In this document: positions 46,134 through 58,130 of the stretch, piece by piece
How the letters are laid out: every line of letters starts with the position of its first letter
Numbering within the stretch: position 1 is the first letter of the stretch
Assembly (NCBI GenBank): GCA_963930645.1
Contig: OZ005654.1
Span: 267,244,700 to 267,308,699, forward strand
DNA length: 64,000 nt
Direction: 5' to 3'
Origin: Salticus scenicus
Taxonomy: Eukaryota; Arthropoda; Arachnida; Araneae; Salticidae
The notes under the pieces: generated by a model
What the model saw: the letters and a program-made list of their open reading frames with translations, nothing else
Databases searched by the model: none
Told to the model about the DNA's origin: nothing
Program-made: the position numbers and the translations under genes

Positions 46134-48890
46134 TAAAATCTAGAAAGATTCTTTGCATTCAAAGAAAGTAAAGTTTTCTTATCGTATCACAAAATAATGT
46201 TTTTCAATAAGAAGCTATATTTTGAAATAAACATGCTTTATCTCAAAATTAGTTAGTCTGCTCTTTTCAAATTTGATGCACTCTGAAAGATTGTATTTTA
46301 TGTTTTAAATATTATTTATTAATTATTATGTAGAAATATATGTTAAAATGTTTTAATAAATGATTACGACAAAAGTATTTCTGGAACATATTACATACCT
46401 GGTAACATTTATAATTTATTCGGCAATAGAATTAACCTCGCCCCCTTTTCACACCAGTATATTTCTAAAGAATTTTTCTTCTTATTTAATCGTATTTATA
46501 TATATTGAAGAAAATTTCTCTAAAATCGGTGTGAAAAAATGGTGTGGTTAAAAGTACTCCGGTAAAATTATTACAGGTTACTACATTTTTCCCCTGAATC
46601 TTCCACCAGTATTTTTCTTTCGAAAATTTTAATACTAAGATTTCACGATTAATTGAAATATTATCGTATAAATATATTGGTGTAAGTGTTAGCGGAAAAA
46701 GGTGGGTCTGTAACCACCTTATATAAACGTTACCAGGTTTAATATTATTTAAAAGAAATCGTGGACAACAAGCAGCTTAGTTAAAAGCTGAATGGAAACT
46801 AGTTTTTCTGACGTAATATTCTGCTATGTTATTCAAGAATCGGAAAAAATGTTTCCATGTTGTGTGACTTTTTTTTTTTTTTTTTCGGAAAAATAGGCAA
46901 TTTTGTTTTCTAATATTTAAATTAAAAAAAAATAATAATAATAAGTAGGAATAATAAATCATTCGAAAGATTTAATGACAATTTACAAACGTAAACTTAG
47001 CGTTTTTCCACGAATTTGAAATCGGATATCTTTTACAATAAGAATATTTGTAAAGAAAATTTTGAATAAAAGTTTGTAAACGTAAAGAAAACATAAACTT
47101 TCTTTCTTTATATTTTCTAAAATTTTTATAGAGAGCAAAATTATGTTAGTTTTATAACTTTATTTAGTTTTTTGATTTTAATAATAATACTTTTGTTGTT
47201 AAAATTAATGATAAAGATAGTTTCGTGAAATTCTTTAAGATTTTAATTTAGTATTTTAATTAATTAATTAATTAATTAATTTTTTAAACTAACTTCTTTT
47301 CGTCAGTAATCCGCATTAAACAAAATGAGCATATATAGTAATAAAGGTAAGAAGTATACAAAAATAAATTTAATTTAAAAATTCTATTTCTATCGTGTAA
47401 TTAAATTTCAAATAATCATTTTTTTTTCTAAATAAAAATGTATTAACAAAGAATGTATTGTTCAAATATTTAGAAAAAAAAGTCATTTGCTTTATTTAAT
47501 GTATTCTCTGTCAGTAAACATATGTATATATTCTATTTTAAAAATAATTCCTTTCGTAATTCGTTAGAAAATGCAAGTATTAGTATTTTAATTAATTAAT
47601 TAATTTTACATATAAATTTCTTTGCGTAAGTATTATAGTACTATCTGCTTCATAAAAAATAAATAACTATATATATATATATATATTATTAGATTGCGCA
47701 AGATACATTAAAAATGAGTGGTTATATTTTTTTTATAAATTTGTCTGCATTAAGAAATGTATAATACAAAGAAGCATACAAAAACTAATTCAATTTGAGG
47801 TTTTATTTATATCGTATAATTAAAAGTGAATTAACCCTTTTTATCTAGAGAAAAATGTAATAACAAAACACAAGCCCGTGTATTTAAACAAAAAAAAAAA
47901 AAAAAATCACTCGTTTTATTTAATGAATTCTGGTTCATTAAACATCTGCACTATATATATATGTGTGTGTGAGTGTGTGTGTGAAATTCGTTAAGAAATG
48001 CAAATCTTTGCAATCCGTATTAAATTCTACATACAATCTTTCTCACACTAAATTATTACCAACTTTGAAAAATATTTCGAAAATTCAAATTGCGATGCAC
48101 TTCGCCAATTAAATTCCAAGGAACATAAGATTTATTTACTCTTTAGTAATCACCTGCAGATGTTTTCTAATTAACCACTTTACTTCGATAATTATTAAGA
48201 GGTGCAAGATTTGGCTTGTTATATCTCCAGGAAATGTTTAAGTAAACGTTTTCATGCACTTGCAATAACGGCGTAATCAGGTATCGAAGGACAGATGTTA
48301 CTGAGATGACTCATAAAAGATTCGTCTGCGAAGCAATTAACTTATTTACTTTGTTACAAATATGTAAAGTATCGTTAAAGACTTGTAAAGTCTTGTTTTG
48401 GTGTTTAAATATTCGGGAGCAGTACATTAATGATTGCTATTTTATATCTGTTTAAGAAAGATGATGTTAGAAAAGAATATTTGAAAGAAAATAAGATTTT
48501 AAAAGTTCATTTCAGAATATTTTTTTTTAAATTATTATTTATTTATTTATTGCAAAAATTTAAAAATATATATATATTAATAAATGTTTTACTTATCTAA
48601 TCAGAAAATTATTTGAGTTGGTGTTTTGAATTATCGTGATAGCTAGGTAAAATTTTATATATTTTTTCAATGGTAGAATCAGAAGCTGATTGAAATATAA
48701 TGTACATATATTTAAATATGTATATATAAATATAAATAAATAAATAAATATATATATATAATGAAAAGGAAAATTCTGGAAGTGATATTTTATTATTTGT
48801 TTTGCTTATATTCCACCAAAATAAGCTTGATAATATTTATATTATTGATAAATGTGTAATGTACCAATAATACTTAATATGAATTGCCCC

Positions 48891-49110
48891 TCCAATGGCC
48901 AAGAGGTTCTGCGCTCAAAGCTGGTAGATGGAAAGAGATGGTTTCGATGCCAGTTCGCGATAGTTGACGAAGCGGTTAAGAGTTTCCCGTGGTTTTCTCC
49001 AAAACTCGCATAAATACAGGCTAGGGCCCCTTAGAAATCCCCCCAAGAAGCGAATTCCACCTATAAGCCTAGGACCCTAGAATAGTCAGTTGGCCTTACG
49101 AAGACTCTCT
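48891..49110 (+). mobile_element. SINE-like segment (copy 2)
   Basis: Duplicate of 44182-44405, with GGTTTCGATGCC in place of GGTTTCGGTGCC, closer to a B box. Confidence 0.45.
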
Positions 49111-49114
49111 AACG

Positions 49115-49452
49115 TTATTCTATGGGGAATTTTGCCCCGTTATAACTCATTAATGAATGTATATTTTTAAATTATGTTTTCACATTCAGAAAATTCACAA
49201 CTGTTAAGCAATTTATCGCTTTCTAAAAAATGATTTTCTTAATTTTTAAGATTTCATTTTAAGCTTAAAAATGCAAAATTTCACATTGTGAAAATTCGCT
49301 TTATAGAACCTCAAAATTAAAAATTAAAAATATCAATTTTTAGAAAGCGATAACTTGTTAAATAGTTGTGAATTTTCTGAATTTGAAAATGGAATTTAAA
49401 AATTTACATTCATTAATAAGTTATAACTGGGCAAAATTCTCCATAGAATAAA
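49115..49452. mobile_element. Foldback element (copy 2)
   Basis: Duplicate of 44409-44747; nearly identical. Confidence 0.85.
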
Positions 49453-50813
49453 ATTGGCTTTGGCTTTCAGGGACGATAAGTAGAGAGTCCTCTTAAACCC
49501 CGAAGCCCCAAACTATTATAACCAAGTATATATCGTTTGTTTTGCTAATATTATCGAATGCTATAATTAACCAAAATGAAACAAAATTACGAATATTACT
49601 TACTTATAACAAATATTTTTATTTTTTCAATTTCATCTGAACATCATGTAAGGAAATCATAATTTTTAGTTAAAAGTTCCGATAGTCGGTCCTCGCTGAA
49701 TCTCAGGTTCGCTGAATCTGAAAATCCGTTTGTCTTATTTATGTAAAAGAAAATGTGTTATTAGCCATATTCAACTTATTAATTAACAATCAATTAAAAA
49801 TTCATTATCAAATTTGCTTGGGATAATTATTAAAAGATGCAATATCTGGCTTGTTATATCTCCAGGAAATGTTTAAGTAAATAAACTTTTTCATGCACTT
49901 ACAATAACAACGTAGTGAGGTATCGGAAGACAGATGTTACTGAGATGAGTCATAAAAGATTCGTCTGCGAAGTAATTAACTTATTTACTTGGTACAAGTC
50001 TATAAAGTATCTGTTTTCATGTTTAAAGATTCGCTAACAGAACATTAACGATTGATATTTTATTATTATTTAGGAAAACTGATGTTATGATATTAGGAAA
50101 ACTGATTATTTGAAGAAAAATACATTTAAAAGTTTAATTCTTACTATTCATTTTGTTTTAATGCAACAACTTAAATAAATATATTCAAACACAAAATGTT
50201 TTGCTTGACTATTCAGAAATTTTTTCAAGTTTTGAAACATTTTAAATTATTAGGTAAATTTTAAAATGCTTTCTTTGTTTGCCAGAATAAGAGACTGAAC
50301 AAAATAAGACATCTATTTGAAGCTACTGGAATATAATGCAATGTAAAAAATAAATAAATATTTTTACTTGTTTTGTGTATATTATAATAATAATAAAAAT
50401 TATTTCTACCTTTTCAAAGAACTTATGAAAGTATTAAGTATGTGCAACACAAGGTATTACATGATTAAACAATATTTTCAGTTATATATTTATTTATTTT
50501 GGTGTTGTTTTTGTAAAAAAAAAAAAAAAAAATAAACTAATTTTCTATATCAATTAGAAAATTGTGCAATAAAGATTCCACATTATTAACGATAGTAAAA
50601 TATAATAAAAAAAAATGAGAATAGTGAATTTACCCCTGAACATATTTAACGATATGAAAGAAAACTTTCTTGTCGCTTTTTTTTAATCTTTAATAGAAGA
50701 AAATATTAGATTCGTAAAACAAATTTGGTCTTCTGGTAGTCAAGAGGTAGTTATTTTGTGAAGTGAAGACAATTTGACTATTTTTAGGTAATGTCTGTGA
50801 GTCTGTGGCAATT

Positions 50814-51015
50814 TTTCCTGCAATTCTAGCTCAAGATCCAGTGAACAGAATTTTATATAAACTTATATGATTTTGATATATTACATAGCTTTTCCTTCAA
50901 CTTACACTACTCTCAGAATTAAGAACGGGTACGTTCTTAAAAATTACATAGTTACAAAAATAGCAAATTGAATTTTTTTAAGAACAATAAATTAACAAGT
51001 TTTAAATCAATGTTA

Positions 51016-51054
<39 letters not shown>

Positions 51055-52679
51055 GAGGGAGGATTTTTTATAAGAGTAAAAGTAAAAACTATTTATAGCA
51101 TATTGTGTTCGATTGATTCACAATATTTTATCAGCCTGTAATGGTGTCAATTCACCGACAGTATGATACAAGAGCCTTGCAATTAAAAAACATATTTAAC
51201 GATTTCAGCTTAGAGGTAAAGTGTTCGTCTATGGTATCCAACGCAACATCATCGCGATTAGGTAACAACAGATGGCAACACATGTGCACATCATCTATCA
51301 TTTTCATAATTTTTGTGGCAAGTTGTGTTAAGGAGAGTTTTAAACAGTTTTTATATCAACAGTTTTTATTAATTTTATTCTAATTTAAGTCATTTTAATT
51401 TGGAGCTATACTGAGACTATGGTGTTCTTGAAAATAAGCTATTTTTTCTAAAGAATAAGAACACATTTAACGCTTCTATAGTGCTAAATGAAACAATTTC
51501 AAGACTAACCTTATATGCAAAGTTATACAATTTAAGCAGACCAGATTCAAAGGCAAAATATAAGAAAATTCACAGATAAAATGTTTATTATCCTGAATAC
51601 TAAGCAATGAAACCTCTGGCTACAGGTATCTCAAATGTTCATTTTAATAACGATACAAAAAAAAAATAATAATAATAATAATAATAATAATAAGGAGCGT
51701 ATGCAGCAGCGTATGTTGCTGATGAAAATATATTAAAAATTTAATAAAGAAAGAATTGTTTAAATGAAAATTAATGCTGATCTAAATCAAAGGGAAACAC
51801 AATTTATTATCTAAAACAATGAATCGCAAACCCAAGTATTATTTTAGTTTTTAACATTTTATCATTGTTTGTGTCTTCCGTTACATGCATTTAGAGCTCT
51901 TAATGAAAACATTTTGTATAAACATATAAAGAAAAAAAAAGCTGATGGAAAGGAGGAAATCCTTTTCAACCATTTCTTTCGTCGTGAAAGGCGAAGAAAT
52001 AAAATGAAAATGAAAATTTTCACTCAGACAAATAAACAATTCTAACAAAGTATTTCCAAATATTTCTTGAAATTCTTTTATCATGTAAAAATATTTTGTT
52101 ATAAAATGTAAAATGTTTATTAAGAAAATATTTTGCGACAGATTATTCAAAGACAGCGTTCTAAACATTTAACATTTGAATATAAGTATGTAAATTTATA
52201 AAATTTAAGCATAAATTATAAAAATAAATAACATAGGAAATTTAAAGGCATAAATATTACATTTTCTGTAGAGTAATGTTACATTTTATTAGAAATATGG
52301 GTATTTTTCATTAAGTAAAATCTTTTTTTTTTTTTTTTTTTATAGTTTTTTTTTAATCTACAAAACATGCATTGTGAAAATTAACTAAATCTTTTTTACA
52401 TTACATCTCCATTAGCACAATTATTTTGTTTATAAAAATTACCGATACAAAGTATGCAATATATAATGCGTCGTTTTATTATTTATTATATATTGCATAC
52501 CTTTCATACATTTTAAATTACTTAAAATTATATTTTGCAAATAGTTTTAAAAATTGTACAAAATATGCAATACACAGGGTGAATTAACCAATTCTATTTT
52601 AATTTACATGTCACTTAGTACAATAATTTTGCTTAAAAAATTACGATAAATGTACGCAATTATAATAAGTAATTTTATT

Positions 52680-52714
<35 letters not shown>

Positions 52715-52839
52715 ATGATATAATATACATATGGTATTATTTAAGAAAAGTAAATATCTGCAGAAGGTAATAATCGATCCAATATTGATATTAAAAATAG
52801 GAACATCTGTTTTTAAAATGAATGTAGATTATTTAACTT
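50814..52839. other. AT-rich non-coding stretch
   Basis: (TA)n/poly(T) near 51015-51053, (AAT)n near 51665-51692, poly(T) near 52323-52342, poly(A) near 52684-52713. A small inverted pair AGTATGCAATATATAAT / ATTATATATTGCATAC lies at about 52452-52502. ACAGGGTGAATTAA near 52574 looks like a lone Tc1/mariner-type end. Frames at 51141-51383 and 51881-52168 have no motif. Confidence 0.45.
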
Positions 52840-52864
52840 TTTACTTTCTCTTACCTATATATCT

Positions 52865-53242
52865 GTAGTGATAAGTATAAAGGATTTAAGTCAATATTCT
52901 TGATTTTTCAGGAGACGAAAAATAAAGTTTAACTAGCTAAAAGCAAATCAGAAGAATGGATTAGGGAAAAGATATTTTGTTGATTTTTACCCTTTATACC
53001 ATTCAATGGTTGTCAACCTTCATTTAATAACGGGAAAAATTGAATTAAATATTTTATACCATACATGAATGGTAAATTTCTAAATTGGTCCTTTTTTTAC
53101 CAATGGATTTTCTCAAAGACTAAATGACATAGAATTAAATCCTTTATACCAATCGATAGAGAATTTTTTTTCTGAGTCTGACTATGTACTTAACTCAAAA
53201 TCGACATTTTTGGACTTATATCCTTTATACTTATCAGTACAG
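52865..53242. repeat. Foldback with repeated TCCTTTATACC motif
   Basis: GATAAGTATAAAGGATTTAAG near 52870 is the reverse complement of a TCCTTTATACTTATC segment near 53221. Between them CCTTTATACCATTCAATGG, TTTATACCATACATGAATGG and CCTTTATACCAATCGATAGA recur at roughly 70-90-bp spacing. Non-coding. Confidence 0.55.
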
Positions 53243-53267
53243 AATTATATGGCCGAGAATTTTTATT

Positions 53268-53300
<33 letters not shown>

Positions 53301-53642
53301 TTTTTTTGTGGGGGGGGGGGGGTAAATTTTCAAAATTGAGTTTTTGTTATGTCCACACGTTTTGAGGTCCCTAAACCCAAAAAACCTGCTTTTAGTGTGT
53401 GTCTGTTATCAGCATATCTGAAGAACAACTAGTATCAGTAAGTCCAAACACACTATTCTAAATCGGTATTCTACAGGAATGCTACACTAAACTTTTCGTT
53501 AAAATCAAGAAAATGGTTCGTGTTCAGGGACATCCGAGAGAATTCAAATAGATGGAATTACGCCTGGAATTATGAAAAATAATCCCGGTAAGTACAGCGT
53601 AACATCTATAGATTTCCTAAACATAATGGATACTTTCTTCCT

Positions 53643-53674
<32 letters not shown>

Positions 53675-54245
53675 CTTCAAAAGGAAAAACACATTTTGTG
53701 TAGATTGTGATATGAATATCATTCATCATTCGTTTACAGGACTACACAAAGTATTTGGATATATTGGGACTATACTTGGAAATTGCTAGAACTGTAATAC
53801 TTTTTGTGTTAGATGTTTTTATATAAGACTAAATTTAAGTACTAAATGCCATGTGCATAATTTTTAATGTAAATATATAGGGCTACCCAAAGTTGAACTA
53901 AACGTACTTTTCTATTAAATGTAATTAATAGAAGTACTTTGCTACCTTTATCTGTATTGACGAACACTGCCCAAGAAGGAAAGTTAATTTTTCATACCCA
54001 TACTTTAAGCAAAATAATTTTGAAGTTCTATTTTCAACTCTGATTTTTGTGTAATATCACATTTTGATGTACCCTGATTAAGAAAGTCTAATTTTTTAGC
54101 GGTTGGTCTGTATGTATGTCTGTCATCAGCATAACTTAAAAACAAGTAAATGCAGGAAATTCAAATTTGGTATTTTGAAGTTCGTATTAGGTTGCTACGT
54201 CACGATTAAGACTGGCAAGTTTGAAGGCAAATTATTAACAGCCTT

Positions 54246-54277
<32 letters not shown>

Positions 54278-54278
54278 G
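53243..54278. other. Non-coding stretch with simple repeats
   Basis: (ATT)n, poly(T) and a 14-base G run near 53265-53322; poly(T) near 53647-53672. Segments near 53395-53440 (GTGTGTCTGTTATCAGCATA) and 54108-54170 (TATGTCTGTCATCAGCATAA) are diverged copies of one repeat. (TA)n near 54252-54277 abuts the mariner. Confidence 0.5.
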
Positions 54279-54449
54279 CAGGAGTATATATAAGTTTTTT
54301 CCGGTTTAACTAACAGATGGCGCCAGCGAAAAGTACGCAGTGGATTAATTTGACACATACGTCATTTTCTTTGTCTGACATTTAAACTACAAACACACAC
54401 AACTTGATTCTGCCAAAAACTAGCGTCTTTGTTTTATCGTTCAGTGATC

Positions 54450-55714
54450 ATGTCGAGTTTTGTTCCTGAAAAAAAAAACATTTGCGAAACGCATTGCTTT
54501 TCTTTTTTAATCAAAAGAAAAAGGATGTTGAATATCACCGTTTGCTGGTAGAAACATATGGGGAACACGCTCCATCGATTGGAACATGTAAGACATGGTT
54601 TCGACACTTTAAAAGTAGTTATTTTAATGTGAGCACTCTGGTAGACCACAAAAATGCACAGATGAGCAATTACAGATATTATTGAATGATAACCCAACTC
54701 AAACTCAACTGTAATTAGTAGAAGTATTACATGTACAATCAGCAGACGTTTACGAGCAATAGGGAAGATAAATAAACTCATAAAAAGGGTCCCACGTGAT
54801 CTAAATGAACGTCAAAAAGAAGTCACTTGTGAAATGCTGCTTGAATGCCACTAAAAAAAAAATCATTTTTGAATCGAATTCTGACGGGTGACGAAAAACG
54901 GATTTATTTTCAAAGAGTGGCGGATCCAGAACTTGACTTTATTTTTTTTTTTTTTTTTTTTTTTTGAGGGGGGGGGCTAAGATTTTTCAAAGTGTTATTT
55001 TAGACCAATAAAAAATTTACAATTGCAATATTCAATTGTGAATGTCAGTTTTTTTTTTTTTTTTTTTTTTTGGGGGGGGGTGAGGGGGGGGCTTCACCCC
55101 CCTACCCCCCTCCCTTAAATCCGCCACTGTTTTCTAAACTCGAAGCGGAAAATTTCATCGCTTTCACCTGGCGAAGCCGGTCCTTCAACACTAAGGCCAA
55201 ATCGCTTCAGCAAGAAGACCCCGCTCTGTGTCTCGTTGGGCCAGAGCAGTATTGTGTATTATGAACACTTGAAGCCCGGCAAAACCGTTAATACATCAAG
55301 CTATCGCTAACAAATGATTAATTTAAACCACGCATTAATCGAAAGACGATTGGAATGGGCCAGAAAACGTGTGAAAGGGATTTTGTTACACGAGAATGCG
55401 CCGTCTCAAACAGGGAAACAAGTGAAAGACACCTTGAAATCACTTGGATGGAACATCTTTCCGTACCCTCTGTACTCCCCAGACCTGGCACCATCTGACT
55501 ATCACTTATTCGCATGAATGGGGCACGCGCTCGCAGAGCAGAACTTCAGGAAGTTGGAAAATGGCTCGACGAATGGTTTGCCGTGAAAGACAAGCAGTTT
55601 TTATGGCATGATATTCATCAATTACCTGAAAGATGGGCGAAATGTGTAGAAGCCTATGGTCAGTATTTTGAATTTAAAAAAAATTGTTTAAAACGATTAA
55701 TAATATTTGTTTAA
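54450..55714 (+). pseudogene. mariner transposase pseudogene
   Basis: Starts MSSFVPEK at 54450, followed after a frameshift in the poly(A) by a helix-turn-helix region: YHRLLVETYGEHAPSIGTCK, TWFRHFK. Many stops and frameshifts follow through 54660-54880. The first catalytic Asp survives in TGDEKR (54885-54900). The frame is then split by the insertion at 54915-55129 and resumes as SKR-like sequence at 55138. In 55314-55515, LLHENAPSQTGKQVKDTLKS, then YSPDLAPSDYHLF is clear. The second catalytic Asp (usually HDNA) reads Glu (55392-55394). The third Asp is present (55497-55499), keeping the 34-residue spacing of mariner. A frameshift near 55515 precedes the C terminus, PERWAKCVEAYGQYFEF. Dead copy. 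Confidence 0.9.
54915..55129. mobile_element. hAT-like MITE inserted in the mariner
   Basis: A 215-bp insertion with short inverted ends GAGTGGCGGATCCA (54915) and, reversed from 55129, CAGTGGCGGATTTA. It is flanked by 8-bp near-duplicates TTTTCAAA (54907-54914) and TTTTCTAA (55130-55137), 7 of 8 matching. Eight-base duplications and CAGNGGCGG-type ends suit hAT. The interior is poly(T) plus G and C runs. Removing it restores the alignment to the mariner coding region. Confidence 0.8.
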
Positions 55715-55719
55715 AATAA

Positions 55720-57126
55720 TCTCTATATATATAATCGTTCTTCCTGACTGACTGACTGACTGACTGAATGAGTGAGGGGTGATTCATCATCGCCCAGACC
55801 AAACTCCTGGACCTAGAAGCATGAAATTTTGTGACAATGTTCGTTCTATGACGTAGGAATCCACTAAGAAGCGATTTTACAAAATTCGCCCCCCAAGGGG
55901 GGGGTGGAGCAAAACGTGATTTCACAAAATCCTTCGTATCTGAAACAAAAAAACAGATATCCGTAAAATTTTTGCTTTAAAATATAGCTAATACAAATGT
56001 CTAAAAACCAATTTCTGGAATTTTCAAAATTCGGGCCCCAAAGGGGGCGGGGGGGTGGGGGGAAAACGTGATTTCACATGCGTAAAACGTGATTTCGCAT
56101 AATCCTATATATCTCAAACAAAAAAATAGATTTTCGTGAAATTTTTGCTCTAAAATATAGCTAATGAAAATATCTAAAAACAAATTTCTGGAATTTTCGA
56201 AATTCAGCCCCCAGGTGGGGCAGCAGGGGGGGGGGGGTGGTGGCTATGGGGCAAAAACAAATAGAAATACAGTTAGGCCGTTCAAAATTGATACAAATAG
56301 GTTTTAGAGGCCTGCAAGTCGAATGAGGATATTTTCGATAGTGTAAAGTTATCAGGAGGGGCAGGAAGGGGGGGAGGGGAGAGGGGGTGGCAAAAAATAA
56401 AAATAGAGTTAGATCGTTCAAAATTGCTATACAGAGGTTTTCGATACCTACAAATCGATTGCGGATATTTTCGAATTTGTAAAATTATTAGGTGGGGCGG
56501 GAAGGGGGTGGGGTGGTAAGGGGGGGCTATGGGCAAAAACAAATAGAAATACAGTTAGGCCGTTCAAAATTGGTACAGATAGGTTTTAGAGGCCTGCAAG
56601 TCGAATGGGGATATTTTCGAAAGCGTAAAGTTATTAGGAGGGCCGGGAAGGGGGGGACAGAGGGGCAAAAAAAATAGAGTTAGATCATTCAAAATTGGTA
56701 CATAGAGGTTTCCAGTACCTACAAATCGATTGCGGATATTTTCGAATCTTTAAAATTACTGGGAGAGGCGTGAAGGGGGGGGAGCATAGGGGCAAAAAAA
56801 TAAAAATAGAGATATATCGTTCAAAACTGGTGCATAAAGGTTTTTGATACTTACAAATCGATTGCGGATTTTAAAATTTGTAAAATTATTAGGATAGACA
56901 GGAGGGGGGGGGCGAAGGGGAAAAATAATAGAAATAAGTATTAGAGAATTTTGGGAATTTTTTCCGAAGGCAGTGAGAACCCTGTGCAACATTTTTCCTA
57001 ATCGATTTTGTTTCTCTCTTTTTTTTTTTTTTTCACGTGATAAAAATTAATGCAATTTTGAGAATTCAGTAATTATAGTGATTCTTTTAAAAATAGGGAC
57101 CAGCGAAGCGGGCGTTGCCTGCTTGT
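55720..57126 (+). repeat. Full-length copy of the G-rich X/Y/Z array repeat with end modules
   Basis: The 5' end has TATATATAATCGTTCTTCCT and (GACT)n (55745-55767), then CATCGCCCAGACCAAACTCC. Then come modules in the order X, X, Y, Z, Y, Z, Z: X near 55960 and 56140 (AAAATATAGCTAAT, TTTCTGGAATTTT), Y near 56260 and 56545 (ACAGTTAGGCCGTTCAAAAT, GGCCTGCAAGTCGAATG), Z near 56400, 56675 and 56805 (TAGATC.TTCAAAATTG, AAATCGATTGCGGAT). Each module ends in a G-rich tract. The 3' end is GGGACCAGCGAAGCGGGCG near 57096, a terminus I recognise from a common arthropod repeat. Confidence 0.8.
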
Positions 57127-57149
57127 TAATAATATGATAAAAGGAATAA

Positions 57150-57735
57150 AAAACCTGTAATAATCAATAAGCATTTAATGGGGGAAAGAATGTCTGTGTT
57201 AAAGTTGAATAAAGACAATATTAAATGGTAAAATGTTGCATTTTCAGATGAAAAACATTTTATTCTTGATTAACCAAATGGTTTTAACAGTTACTGGCAC
57301 GATCTGAAGATAGCGAAAGACAGAGCTTATTTTTTAAAGGTAGATATGAATCGGGCATTTTAAAGGTGGATCTATGGTGCTATGGGGACCTATTTCTACT
57401 GAAGGCAGAATAAATTTAGTAATTTTTTCTATTATTATGAACATCAAGAGAAAATCCGCAAATTTTTAACGTGGAATTCTCAGATTTTTGTTTGATTTTG
57501 GAGGGATTTTTTTCGACAAGACTTACATTTTTGATGTACTTCTAGAGCAATAGGAAATAGTTTGAAGAAAGGAAATTCTGTATTATTGCCTTTCCCGTGG
57601 CCTAAAAGTTGAAAAAAATCTTAACTTATCATAATAGAAAAGTGCAGGCAAGTGGAAAGCAATTTTAAATGGTTTAAATGTATTCAGAATATCATCTATG
57701 CTGTATGAGATGGTATTGAAACTGAATATTTAAAT
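57150..57735 (+). pseudogene. Tc3-like transposase relic
   Basis: Translating the plus strand in shifting frames gives HLMGERMSVLKLNKDNIKW, then NVAFSDEKHFILD with the first catalytic Asp, then GF.SYWHDLK, a pattern typical of Tc3-type transposases (SDEKKFNLDGPDGF.YYWHDL). Further on, WCYGDLFLL-like, INLV and PFPWPKS-like pieces keep the expected order (VWGAF, MN..KY, LLDWPARSPD). Stops and frameshifts are frequent and the catalytic C-terminal acidic residue cannot be placed. No terminal repeats found; very old. Confidence 0.65.
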
Positions 57736-57739
57736 ATAT

Positions 57740-58029
57740 ATATATATATATATACAAGAGAGAATGTCTGACTGTTTCACCCTAAAAAGAGACCCCATAA
57801 AATATTAATTTAAAGAATAACTGAAAAAAAATTACTAAGATTCGAGCTGTCCTTATAATTGTGAACACCTGAAAAATCATCTTTTCGACCGTATTTAAAT
57901 TTTTTTAAGATAGAAAAATTTAAAAACTTTTTAAATATAGTCTATTAATGAAATCAAACTTAATAAAAAATATATCTGTATAAATAACAGTTTTCAGTGT
58001 ATAGAAAAACGTGTGTCCTTATAATTATG
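57740..58029. other. Non-coding stretch with a short direct repeat
   Basis: GTCCTTATAATTGTGAACACC (near 57851, first 20 bases matched) and GTCCTTATAATTATGAGAACC-like sequence (near 58014) are diverged direct repeats about 163 bp apart; between them is AT-rich DNA. Confidence 0.45.
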
Positions 58030-58125
58030 AGAACCAGTGTATATTCGGATTCAGGAGGTCATTTTACATAAGAATCAGCAAAAATGGTACCATTGCTCGA
58101 TTTTTTTTCAGAGTAGTGTAACTAG
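58030..58125 (+). mobile_element. Half copy of the 17.4-kb foldback family
   Basis: TATTCGGATTCAGGAGGTCA followed by TTTTACATAAGAATC matches the right arm at 17926-17966, and the match continues past GTAC.../TCGATTTTTTTTC to AGTGTAA. No left arm is seen upstream, so this is a truncated copy or a solo arm. Confidence 0.75.
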
Positions 58126-58130
58126 CATAG

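Larger units (their letters stand above)
46134..50813 (+). repeat. Segmental tandem duplication, copy 2 (4.68 kb)
   Basis: Starts TAAAATCTAGAAAG as copy 1 does and ends GTGAGTCTGTGGCAATT, after which the sequence is unique (TTTCCTGCAATTC). Differences seen include A/C at the ACCTCG(A/C)CCCCTT site, shorter (TA)n tracts (for example near 47670 and 48740) and single substitutions. Confidence 0.95.
54279..55720 (+). mobile_element. mariner element, 3' end lost
   Basis: The 5' end CAGGAGTATATATAAGTTTT then TTCCGGTTTAAC has the look of a mariner terminal repeat, directly after a TA-rich target. The matching 3' inverted repeat is missing: downstream of the transposase another repeat begins at about 55720. 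An hAT-like insertion splits the element at 54915-55129. Confidence 0.75.

Noticed and set aside
41603..46551. Conserved 63-codon frame MITTKVFL... present twice with few changes.
   Set aside because: Both lie in the recent 4.7-kb duplication, so conservation reflects age. No motif, no splice context, AT-driven composition.
51881..52168. A 95-codon minus-strand frame rich in Phe, Ile and Leu.
   Set aside because: No recognisable domain, AT-driven, includes homopolymer runs; could not be supported as a gene.
55950..56960. Regularly spaced repeats separated by variable G-rich stretches, superficially CRISPR-like.
   Set aside because: Units are about 130 bp, imperfect and of several types, in a eukaryotic dispersed repeat; no cas genes.
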